This document shows positions 43,713 to 53,690 of a stretch of 64,000 nt of DNA, one piece after another. The position numbers and the translations under genes are program-made. The notes beneath the pieces were generated by a model. The model searched no databases, was not told where the DNA came from, and worked only from the letters and a program-made list of their open reading frames with translations. Origin of the DNA: Lumnitzera littorea (lineage: Eukaryota; Streptophyta; Magnoliopsida; Myrtales; Combretaceae); contig JAMXBB010000009.1 in NCBI GenBank assembly GCA_024138015.1, positions 40,494,149 through 40,558,148 of the forward strand. The letters run 5' to 3'. Every line of letters starts with the position of its first letter. Position 1 is the stretch's first letter.

Positions 43713-44266
43713 ATTCGACCCCAACCTAATTTGCTCTTAACCTATTCTACTAGGCAAACAACATCATTTGGACTACATAGTAGATAATTGACACGTACCT
43801 CATTTTCTAACATACATACTATCCTTTTTGTAACCGAATATCCTTTTCATCTATTTACAACTTTACCCTTGTAAACTATGTACCTTTCATTTTCCAGTAT
43901 GAATCCTTTTTGTAATTTATGTATACATAAGACTTGCCCTAATTAGGCCATATAAATACTTGAAAATGTAATAGCCACAACGGTTAAGGAGTGATATTGA
44001 ATTTTAGAAATACTTTTCTTCATGAGATAAGTATCCTTGCTTACTTTTGATTATTCTTATATAGTCTATTGTAAGCATGGATTAATGGTAAGTTTGGCCT
44101 GAGCTCGTGTGGAGCGTTGGTGCATCATATCCACCTTTGATGCATAAGGACCCCTGCTCAAATTTCAACTACCATTTACCCTTTGGACCATCTCATAGTT
44201 TAGACCTACCCTTGGTTTGCATGATATCTGTAACCATGTATCACCCCTTCTCGATGATCTGTATTA

Positions 44267-44556
44267 CCCACCCCCCCTCCTCCACCAACCCCTTACCCCT
44301 AAGCTTCTTAATTGTTCACTAAGACCAACACTTACTAAATACCTTAACCTTACTCTAGGTATACGGATATCAAATCAATAATGTCTAAGATTAAGCCTTT
44401 TTAAACTATATAGGCCATAACAATGTTGACCTATTACATTTCAAAGGTTAAAACATTTTCACAACATGCATGTAATATAAATCCTAAAAAGCAAACATTA
44501 TAGTCAAAAGTAAGGGCAAACAAATAAGTTCATCAATATTTACAATAGCAGATTAG
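44267..44556. other. Short stretch after element D without recognisable gene
   Basis: Begins with CCCAC, the right target-site copy of D, followed by a C-rich run (to about 44285) that may be the end of the H LTR. After that I see nothing I can name. Confidence 0.45.
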
Positions 44557-45890
44557 ATCAGCATATAGATCTAAATAAAGTTTCAGTAGAAATAAAGTTG
44601 ATAAACTTAAACGATAGGAGGAAGGGAAGCATTGTATTCAACTTAGTCAGCATCCTTAAAAGCAAGGACTTCATTTTTCTCCTCCTAATTAACATCTCCC
44701 TCCTTAATCTCTTCATTGCCATTACCATCATAATCATCAATAATGATGAAGGCTAAGTAACAAAAGTCATAATTAGGTTACTCTTTAAGTATCTTATCCT
44801 TATCTACTTTTGCCTCTTAGAGCAGTTTCTTCCTAAGAAGCCTCCAATACAATTTACTCGATGTAAATTTCTTGAGGACTTCTTCTTCAATAAGGCTAAA
44901 GTGTACAACTTGCTCCAATTCAAAAATTCGAGCTTGTTGGTGGTTAAAGCTTTCTTTCAAAAGCTTAATCTCCTCCTTCAATTTTTGCTCCTTTTCACTC
45001 AAGGAAGAGCAAGAATCAACCAAAGACTAGACTTTTTCCTTTTACTCTTGTAGTTGGTATTTGTGATCTTTTGCTTCACCTTCAAGATACTTACTTTAAC
45101 CTTTAAGCTCATCATTCTCATACTTCATAATAAGGAGCTCCTTAGTAGCCTCTTTGTGTACTTTTATAATGTGGTTCAATTTGAAGACCTCGGTCTTAGC
45201 TTTCTCTTTAACTCAACCAACAACAATAATTGTTTCCTCATATTTCCTCTAAGCTTCTTCAAACTCTCTACAATGAATGCCGATGTTATGAATCAATCAG
45301 TAAAATCAACACATGATTGAAAAAGGGTACATTTACCTTTCTCATCTCCTTCTCAACTTCCTTTAAGACTTCCATAATGTACCCATTCATCCGTGAAGCA
45401 AAATAAATCAATTTAGCATATAGCCCAATTTTCATGAGCATACAACTAGCAACTTACATTGCAAAGTTTGGCAAAAATTGTTTCTTTAACATTAGAGGTC
45501 CATAGGAAGTCCCTCTTAAAGATCAACCAATCATGCAATAGGATGATCCCCTTCATTAGAGTTAGGACTTTTCTCCCATTGCACAAAGCAATCATTAATG
45601 AAGATATTGAGTTCCCAATAGGGAAGGAACTCAATCACCACCTCCTTTAGGCTAGAAGAATGCCCACTAAAAGGAATTCAAGATGTTGAAACTTGTCTGC
45701 TTGGACTTAGTGGAAGCATGTTTACAGCATGTCATCAATGTCTAGAGCGAAGCTTAAATATTAATAGTTACAAGCTATCTTTAATGGAGTCTCTTCAACA
45801 ACTTTATCTCTATTTTGACCCCTGGGAGAAGCAAAAGGTCAACTTTCTTCACCGAGCTAGTATGTCAATAGCTAGGGTAGTTTTTTTATC
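44557..45890 (-). pseudogene. Decayed coiled-coil ORF of plant transposon type
   Basis: The minus strand from about 45890 down reads SRPFASPRGQNRDKVVEETP (45830), then EFLPYWELNIFINDCFVQWE (45620), FKRDFLWTSNVKETIFAKL (45500), MEVLKEVEKEMRKVNVPF (45360) and a long coiled coil: DSCSSLSEKEQKLKEEIKLL, then NHQQARIFELEQVVH (45023-44817). A short acidic tail follows (44700). The SPGGQNRDK-like motif and the order basic region, conserved block, long coil recall the gypsy-type transposon ORFs of plants (Transposase_28 or related gag-like proteins). Many stops break it. I am fairly sure it was coding, but only moderately sure of the family. Confidence 0.5.
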
Positions 45891-45980
45891 ATATCAACGC
45901 ATTTTGTGGAAATATACTACCAAATATACGAGGTTCAATAGGAAATATGGGTTTTGTGGAACAAAGTATGCTATTAGGAA
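45891..45980 (-). pseudogene. Copia element I: post-integrase-core fragment
   Basis: The minus strand reads NSILCSTKPIFPIEPRIFGS (45975-45916) and then PQNALI. Copia polyproteins have this block, with P-x-EPRIFG, about 40 residues after the integrase core. Solo LTR G separates it from the core to its right. It ends near 45890, where unrelated sequence starts. Confidence 0.65.
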
Positions 45981-46901
45981 TGATAAGAATCAAGCTACTA
46001 AACCTTTAACCAAAGCCTGAGCATGGGAACTTAAAGGACTAGCGAAGTAGATCTTACTATTCTAGCTAGCTCTTGCCAAAGCCAAGCAAATCCTCATAGT
46101 TGGCCAATTCCTAATACTAAGCCGAGTAACAACACATCCCTTAGTAGTCAAGTGCTTACCTGAAGTATGCTCTGTTGATAGTTCGATCTTTTATACGTCT
46201 GTTCAGCCATGACTAAGTTGACCTCCAGCTTGGAAGTATTGGTGCCAAGAATCCTAACACTCATCTATACATATGTCTTCTTAGGAAGACCTCAAGTCTA
46301 CTCGACACCTTTGCTTGACAAGTACCCAGCTTGACCATGCAACTTGCTATTTCTATCAAATGCACTTCTAGTAACCTAATGTTACGTATCCAATTCCCCA
46401 CGTCAAAAGGAGTCACTATCCCAATCAATGATTTCTTTGCATTTTCATTTATACCTTTTTGTTATTCCCTATACATTACTTTTTTTAGACAATACTCATT
46501 TTGTTTTTTCCATTTTAGGTAGGTTTCCTTAACATTTCAATATAAATACCCTTGTAAATGTAGTCGCATATCATCATAAATTAGATATTGAATATACTCT
46601 TCTCCTTTTTGTGAACATTACTCCTTATTAAGTTGTTTACTTCACTATTATCCTAGCCCTTAACTAAGACTATGTGGCAAGTAACGTCATTAAACCATGT
46701 TGTGCGTCATATTGAGTTGTGCCATAAGTCTTCGATAATTCTATTAGTGTGTCATATCCTTTAGAGATGATCGTGGGTTTTGCTTATTTTACTTTCATTG
46801 TTATTCGCAAACTCTCTTTCCATCTTCGTTGTCAAGCTTTCTGCAAGCTTAGACCCATCCCTGATACTATCGCCCTTCTCAACTTTTGGCATAACGTATT
46901 A
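45981..46901 (+). mobile_element. Solo LTR G (921 bp, element A family)
   Basis: Starts TGATAAGAATCAAGC and ends ATAACGTATTA. A perfect 5-bp duplication AGGAA flanks it (45976-45980 and 46902-46906). The TATA box TATAAATA is at 46541-46548 and the conserved block lies at about 46660-46770. The Copia frame on the minus strand continues on both sides. Its divergence from A looks larger than that of E or F. Confidence 0.9.
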
Positions 46902-46906
46902 AGGAA

Positions 46907-47298
46907 CCACACTTTAAAGAATTGATGGAAACATATGGTTAATGAGAAAGCAAGCTATTGAACTTAAAACTGCTTTTGCCAAAAGTGTTGAGGAACATAA
47001 GTTTGAAATAAGAGTGCCCTAATTGTCTATAGTAGAGGTCAATTTTTTCTTTCAGCTACACCATCTTGGGATGATGTATCAACACATTAAGTCTAATGAA
47101 TAATGCCCTGTTTAGTCATACAAGTCTTAAGTACCTTAGATAAATATTCTTTTACATTGTCACTTCTCAAGATTCACATAAGAGCATTAAATTGAGTTTG
47201 AATTTTAGCACAAAAGGTAGTAAAATCAGAAAATAATTGAAAACAATTTTTATTCAAATAAAGCTAAGCCATTCGAGAAAAATCATCAAAAAATGTTA
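46907..47298 (-). pseudogene. Copia element I: integrase core, broken
   Basis: The minus strand from 47298 reads ITFFDDFSRMA, LYLNKNCFQLFSDFTTFCAK, IQTQFNAL, LRSDNVKEYLSKVL and DGVAERKN, then ends near SVLNSVVP at the G insertion. The second catalytic Asp is in LRSDN (plus-strand 47144-47176) and the Glu is in VAERKN (47046-47072). Both are intact. A few stops replace Trp and Gln. The first catalytic Asp lies on the far side of solo LTR 3. Confidence 0.85.
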
Positions 47299-49451
47299 TG
47301 TCACATCCCGACATAACACAGGATGTATCATCACATAGGAATACCTGTTTTTATTCAACAAAAGTTCTATTTATAATAAAAGAGTACTACAACAAAGCTC
47401 AACTTTACATTTGTTTATACAAAAGAGTACATCCGTTAAACTTAAGTAAACTTAAAATACGATACTTTTTTTTTATATATACATACAAATCCTTTATGGA
47501 ACTAAGATCAAAATATAACAAGGCTTCTTCAAAAGTGTCTGACTCTATCCTACGTGCTCTCAAAAGACTTTCCCCCAACTAATGTTAATACCCAATCAAT
47601 TCTTTTCATAACCTGTGGATACACAAGTATCCCAGTAACTCTGTATGAGCTAAGTGAAAGTGGATAAAACAAAGCACAAAGTAAGCATAATACACATTCA
47701 TAAGAATCAGTACTATATGATATTCAATTTCATAACCCGAGTTATCAATATAAACTGTCTATATAGGAAATTCATGCCATGCTCAAAAACCCAAATGTAC
47801 CCTTTCATACTACTAATTCAACCATACGTTATCATAACTTCGTAATTAACCCAAGTAAACTCTAATCCTAAATTAAAAATCTTACAATTCCTCATTTCCC
47901 AAACTGATCAACATTCATTATGTACCCAAAAATACTAATCCTTTACATATATAACAAATATCTCATTAGTACTAATTATTATATCGTATATTAGGCCGAT
48001 GTATAGATTTATATTATAAAAATACATAATAAATAGTATACTGGCCTAATTAATTTCACAAAAGATCCTATAAATTTAGAAGAATATGTAGTTTAATTAT
48101 TGACCATGAATTATACTAAACTAGCTATTATCTATTTTTACAAAAATAGCAGTTTTGGCTCAAAATTAGTAAAAATTAAGCAAATAAGTGAATTTAATTA
48201 CAAGATAAAAATTAAGTGTTCCAAACATCATTATAAACTTCCAAAAATCAAAATACATAAGGCCATAGTTTGATTTTGTCAAAAACTAATTAATTCAACA
48301 AAACAGCAAAATTACCAGTTTTATCCACTATAATTATAATAAATAGTAGACTTTCTTATATTTGAAAATTCTTGTTACTGCAATTAAATACATATACTAG
48401 GTATATTATGTACAAAATTTCAACTTGAAAGGAAATTATTTAATATTTCTAAAATTTAATTTAATTTATATCCAAACAAAGCATTTTCTTAAGGACCTTA
48501 TATTTCTAATAATTATTTAAGTAAAATAAAATTATTGCATTAATATATACGTAAAATAACTCTAGAAAACTAAGTTTCATAATTAACTACATCATTTGCT
48601 ATTTTTAGAAAATTAAGAAACTTTCGGCTGAAAATTTAGTTCACTTAAACTGATTGCCTCCACCTACTGAACCATCGCACCTCCCTGTCTTTAACCCACA
48701 AGCTACTCCAATTTAGGTTGTGAATAGCCTATTGAATCACCCTAGCCCAATTATGACAATATTTCTTGTTCTATTTTTATTTTATTTTTTTTCTAATTTT
48801 TTTCAATTTTCTAAAATTATGTTCTTATGTTTTTAAATTTCTAAAATATTGAAAATGATGTTTGGACTCCTATTTATAGGTTTTAGGATTTTTACATGTC
48901 AAAAAGTAAAATAACAAGTCATTTTCTCATTTCCTAGGCGCTATATGCCATCTCTTCATTATTCTAATGATGACTCATGTTTTCTAATTAATCTTAAGCC
49001 GCCACATCATTTAATGACTCATCCATTCATTTTTTATTAATTTTCCATTATTTTATACTAATTTTCCTTTTTTATAATTTATTGTTATTATGTACATGTA
49101 TTTAATACATATAATACATATCACATGTAAATACATGTATATTATATATAATTCGCTTCATTTATTATTTTTATAAGTTAAATAACTTATTTCTAACATC
49201 TCGCCATATTTAAAAACTTGAATTTCACGTTTTCAATATTTGTCGACTTTATCGATAAATTGACTTTTTTTTTAAATTAATCTTTTTATATAGTTTGTTT
49301 CATGAAATTGACTTTACTTAAAGTCCTTCGTTTAGCTTTTCTAACTTAACTGTAAAGTTTGAACTAAAACGGATAACATAGCCTAACACCCTAAATTTAG
49401 AGGCTCAGATCTTAAGGTTATCATATAAGCTCAAAATCTTAGGGTATTACA
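47299..49451 (-). mobile_element. Solo LTR 3 (2153 bp) inserted in Copia integrase
   Basis: On the minus strand it starts TGTAATACCCTAAG and ends TCGGGATGTGACA, so TG...CA ends are present. The Copia integrase frame breaks off at one side (RFHYFF) and resumes at the other (TFFDDFS). Flanking pentamers read TTATT and TAACA on the minus strand, both close to the TTACA expected for the empty site. It contains no gene; frames at 47298-47845 are chance. The termini resemble those of solo LTRs 1 and 2, but the sequence between is different, so it is another family. Confidence 0.78.
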
Positions 49452-50250
49452 AATAAAAAAATAATGAAATCTAGTTTTAGATATAATTGGATAAGGAACC
49501 CAAACATCTAAATAGACTAACTCAAACAAAAGGAGCACTTGCTCTTTTATCGACACAAGGAGCATAACTAATGATAGTGTTTTGTGAACTGACATGATTC
49601 ATACTCCAAAGATGATACACTCCAAAATTGAGGACATAACTTCTTTATGGTAGAGAGAGAAGGATGTCCTAATCAAAAATGAGCTTCAAAAGGAGTTAAG
49701 GCAATTGAGCTAAAGGAGGACTTAAGTACACTTACTTAAGTATCTAGTGCATAGAAACCTCCTGAAATATGCCCTTTACCAATAATATTTTTTGTTATAA
49801 GATCCCAATATAGATAATAACGAGGAAAGAATGAGAGACTGCAATTTAGAGCATGACTAATCTTGCTAATGGATTTTAGATTAAAAGAGAAATTTGGTAA
49901 ACTCAAGACTGATGATAAAGAAAGTGATCGAGTAGGATGAATAATGCCATATCTAAGAATAGATGATGTGGAACCATCGACTAAAGTCACTTATGAAGAA
50001 GAGGCATATGGTTTGTAAATTATAAAAAGGTTAGGATTATCTATCATATGATTAATAGCACCTCAGTCAATGACCCGTTACAAGGTAAAGGAAACAAGAC
50101 ACTTGCTCAGATTACCTAATCCATCAATGGAAATAAAGGGGTGAGTTAAATTCTTCAAAGTTTCTTGGTATTAAAGGAATTTAGCAAATTCTTCTACAAC
50201 ACAATAATTTCCAATTCTTCACCTATGGATACGTAAGTTAAACCACAAAG
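49452..50250 (-). pseudogene. Copia element I: gag end, protease and pre-integrase region, broken
   Basis: The minus strand from 50230 reads EEFAKFL, LGNLSKCLVSF, then the protease strand RVIDxGAINHMIDNPNLF (50080-50030) with a stop in place of the Ser of D-S-G. The open 84-codon frame at 49990-49736 reads VDGSTSSILRYGIIHP, LSLSSVLSLPNFSFNLKSIS and IIGKGHISGG, a standard Copia pre-integrase region. Further down, FELVYLDVW (plus-strand 49499-49533) holds the first catalytic Asp of integrase. No LTR of this element is recognised. Confidence 0.85.
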
Positions 50251-51340
50251 CCCTACAACTAGAAGACCTTAAGTTTATCCTCAAATTTCAAAATAAAATT
50301 TAACCCAACACCAAAACAACAAGCAAATACTCACATATATTAGAAAGCAAGAGCACCAAGAAAGTTGACACCTTGAAAGGCAATCATAAAACATCTAACC
50401 TCACCACACACCTACATGTGGCACTGATATTCCAACAATTAAGCCAACGAAAGCAAATTCTCCCTCATAACAAGATTAAAAGTTTCAATCTCAACGTAAA
50501 CAAAAGGAAGCATAAACCTAAAAGAAACAAATGATCCCTATTCTCAAGAAAGTTACACATTAGAGAAATATTGCCTAAACGAACCGCAAAACTATGTTTT
50601 GTGTTAGCCTAGGCAAGTCAAATGAGGGCGGTTAGAGAATTCTCTAGTAACCTATACGCCTTCATGCACTAGTTTGTGAAAGAGGGAATAGAAATTATGG
50701 CTACACATGTAGCTCACACATTAACTAAATGAACATCGAATTTTAACGATGCGCACAAATAGCTAATCAACTTCTTTAAAGTTGGCCACTAAGTTAGGGT
50801 TTGCTCACTAGGCAATCTAAAAGGAAAAAAAAAAAAAGAAAAAGAAAAAAAGTTAAATGGTAATGAAGAAGAAGAACGAAATAAAAACCTTTGAAAATTT
50901 AAAAGAAAGTTGTAAACTTGAAGGATACTTCAAAGTAATACAAAACCCTAAGATAAGAAATGCAGAAGAGGTGTGAAGAAGAAAGTAAAAAGTAAAGATA
51001 AGAGAAAGTTTGGTTTTATAATTAAATAAGCTCAAGAATGGCAATTTTTGGGAAACTAAGTGGATTTGATTTCCATAAGTTCATATGAAGACACGTATCC
51101 AAAGGGGAAATTCAATGGTTTAGGTTTTCCGAGCAATTACATCATGTGCAAACCCTTTGGAATTGTGTTGAGACATATCCCACACATTTCGAGGTGCAGA
51201 GAGCGAAACGAAGCGCTCAATAAAGTGAGGCTTCTTCAGTAATCTATGAACACTTCACATTCTACCCTACAATGCAGCTCTACTAAATGAATTTGACATA
51301 AAATAACCCATTAACTGTCCTTTACAATACATAAAACCAA
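50251..51340. other. AT-rich region without recognised gene
   Basis: Upstream gag or leader of Copia element I may lie here, but I cannot read it. Purine runs at 50821-50852 are simple repeats. The hydrophobic frame at 50853-51044 (minus) has no start context or family features and I do not call it. Confidence 0.4.
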
Positions 51341-52043
51341 AGTTGTCAAACTCGTGATTTTATCTAAAATCGTTAAAGGGTCAGTAGAATCGGAATGTAA
51401 AATCGAAACGTGGAAACGTAAATTTCTATAACCTATGTAAAATAGTTTTAAAAAACTATGAATACGCTAATAATTATTAAAAATTTGAAATATATGATAG
51501 AAATAAAGAAATTAAATTCTTTTTCTATAAAAAATTCCTAGTAATATATCACTTAATATGTATGAAAGAAGAAAAAATAAAGTCGAAACTAAATTTTTTC
51601 ATCATTTTTTTTTAAAGGAATGAATTAAAAAGAACTAAACATGTTAAATTCATTTTAATTTATTAATAGTATAAAGTGAAGTATATAGTTTTCCTTATAA
51701 TCTTTACTATTGGAGCTGAAACCGGGACCAAGGCTATATACATAAAATATGGGGTTAAGAGAGAGAGAAAGAGGAAAAAAAATTAAAATATGATAGAAAA
51801 GAAAATGTAATGCCCTAATAGTTTATAGCTTCTAAAAGCATTGTTGTATTTTTTCATTTTTAACCCATTCAATTTAGTTATGTAAAATTGGTCAAAAATA
51901 TAAGTTTTTACTGAATGTAAACTCAGTTAAAAATATAAGTTTCTACATGAAAACGATTTTATGCACGAGTTAACTCGGAAGAGCCTTCTAAAATTATAAA
52001 CTCGTAAAATCGTATGAGTAGAATCGTGATTTTAACAATTATG
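51341..52043. mobile_element. MITE-like element with imperfect ~22-bp terminal inverted repeats
   Basis: The left end AGTTGTCAAACTCGTGATTT and the reverse complement of the right end, AATTGTTAAAATCACGATTC, match at about 16 of 22 positions. The termini are rich in CGATTTTA-like words (AAAATCG, AATCGTGA). Outside, CATAAAACCA on the left and CATAAATCAA on the right could be a decayed 9-10-bp duplication, as made by Mutator-like transposases. No coding region is seen inside. Confidence 0.42.
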
Positions 52044-53360
52044 CATAAATCAAGTTTGGAAATGCGAGTAACTTGCTTACTCCTAAACAATTACTTCTTA
52101 ACCTCCACTACTCCCATTTCTAACCTATCATCAATGGGAGTCAAGGGGTAAATGTTGAGAGTGAATTTTTGCTAAGGCCCTTTTAGACAAAGCACTGACC
52201 TAATTGGAGCTAAAGATAGGTTGTTTCACCTTATAATAGCCCATTACAATCATGTATAACCGCTCTGACAACTCATGATCCCTTAACAATTGCAAGTTAG
52301 GTCTTCAATTGTGCAACCTATTAAGATGAGCTTAAAATAGCTCAAAATTATTATTTAATGACTTCGGCTCTTGGGCCTAAGTCTCTCAAGCCTAGCCTAC
52401 ATGTTTGAATTTTTGAACTACTAGGTAGAGGAGTGAACAGTTCGATAGGTACTACACTTAGTAATTACTCCACCAATTGTTACCCTTGCATTTATTAGAT
52501 GCCTAAATTTGTAAGCACCACATGTCTTCTGCAATTGAATTGCCACATACTACCTTTCCATTGTAGTTATACGCATGCTCTGTAAATAACTTAGGACAAT
52601 CAACAATAAAACTCTTTACATATTACATTAACTCTTATTGTTTATGTTCCATATACTTTCTTTACTGATAAACACTTGCTAACTTAGGTAACAAAGTGGC
52701 CATGCCAAACATCCCAAAATTGATAAAAACATTTAATATCATGTTACTTTCATATTTTTATTACAATTGCATCTCTAGTTATGTTGGAATCTTGTTCATA
52801 TTATCATGTCGTATTAGAAACTTCTAGTTCTATCCAAAAGTCAATTTAACGTTAATAAAAACCAAATTCACTCCTAATTATAAATTTAAAAGAAAATCAT
52901 AAGTTGCAAAAGAAAATATGAAAAAGACCAGATTTCCTTTTCTCATTTTTCATGCATTCTCTTTCAGATATTGTTTTCATTTATCTATTATCAAGCCTAA
53001 TTTGTTGGTTTTATTGTCCTCAATCTTGTTAATACCAAAACCTAATCCATTTTGATATTAACAGTTAACTAAGAATTAAGAAAAATCTGGTTTTTCTAAG
53101 GGTTTAAAAAAATTTACAAAGTCGCCATCTGACTAAGGTCAAGAAAAGAGTTAAGTAGGGACCAATTTAGTGGCTAACCTATTAAACTCTAAACATGTAC
53201 CATTTTCAACCTTCTAAATTTACATTTGTTTTTATGCCCTTCTCATTTGAAATGATAATTCCTATTTATAAGTAAATAAGTGAATAGATTGTAATTTTGT
53301 ACAAAACAAAAGAGATCAAAAAATTAAACTTAATTATTTACAAAAAGGAAAAAATAAGTT
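52044..53360. other. AT-rich region without recognised gene
   Basis: Near 53115-53190 the stretch ACAAAGTCGCCATCTGACTA and the following AGTGGCTAACC recall a leader-like block common in plant LTR retrotransposons. Without a second copy I cannot assign it. Nothing else stands out. Confidence 0.35.
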
Positions 53361-53690
53361 TTAGGAAAATTGCAAATAACCCCCTTAAACTTTAACTTAG
53401 GTGTGAATTGACACCTAAACTTTCAAAATATACTTTAAAACTCTCTAAACTTTAATAAATTAGTAACATAAAGCATACTTCCTTTTTTAGTTAGAAAAAG
53501 TCACACTATGGTCGAAGTTTAGGAGTCTCAAAGAATGTTTTGATAAGTTTTAGGGTATATATGCACCAAAATTAAAAGGGGCTATTTGCTGATTTATCAA
53601 AGTTTAAGGAGTCTTAAAGTATATTTCCAAAGTTCAAAGAATTAGGCTGTACTTAAGCTAAAGTTTAGAGGAATTATTCACATTTTCCCC
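53361..53690. mobile_element. Fold-back MITE (330 bp) with ~100-bp inverted arms
   Basis: The left arm begins TTAGGAAAATTGCAAATAAC and the reverse complement of the right arm begins GGGGAAAATGTGAATAATTC. Both continue with CTAAACTTTA-type words and AAATATACTTTAA for about 100 bases, then diverge into a short middle. ATAAGTT flanks it on both sides (53354-53360 and 53691-53697), a likely target-site duplication. There is no coding capacity. Confidence 0.7.

Larger units (their letters stand above)
33884..44266 (+). mobile_element. Element D: Ty3/Gypsy retrotransposon with both LTRs, holding solo LTR F and element E
   Basis: Its two LTRs, PBS, gag, PR, RT-RNase H and INT are all present. Flanking bases are CCTAC (33879-33883) and CCCAC (44267-44271), a target-site duplication with one transition. 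Removing F (860 bp) and E (2904 bp) and their duplicated bases leaves about 6.6 kb, a normal size. The gag lacks a visible zinc knuckle. It is a cousin of element A: the pol order, the short integrase tail and the LTR start are alike. Confidence 0.9.
40456..44266 (+). repeat. 3' LTR of element D, split by element E
   Basis: 40456-40808 and 43713-44266 align in order with the 5' LTR at 33884-34824. In the undisturbed 5' copy the junction reads AACATCCGATCCCGACC. The left half ends at ATCCA and the right half begins ATTCG, so the target was ATCCG with one transition in each copy. The LTR ends at 44266 before CCCAC. Confidence 0.85.

Noticed and set aside
50853..51044. Hydrophobic 63-codon minus-strand frame
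   Set aside because: The Phe, Leu and Ile content comes from an A/G-rich strand. There is no supporting motif or neighbouring gene.
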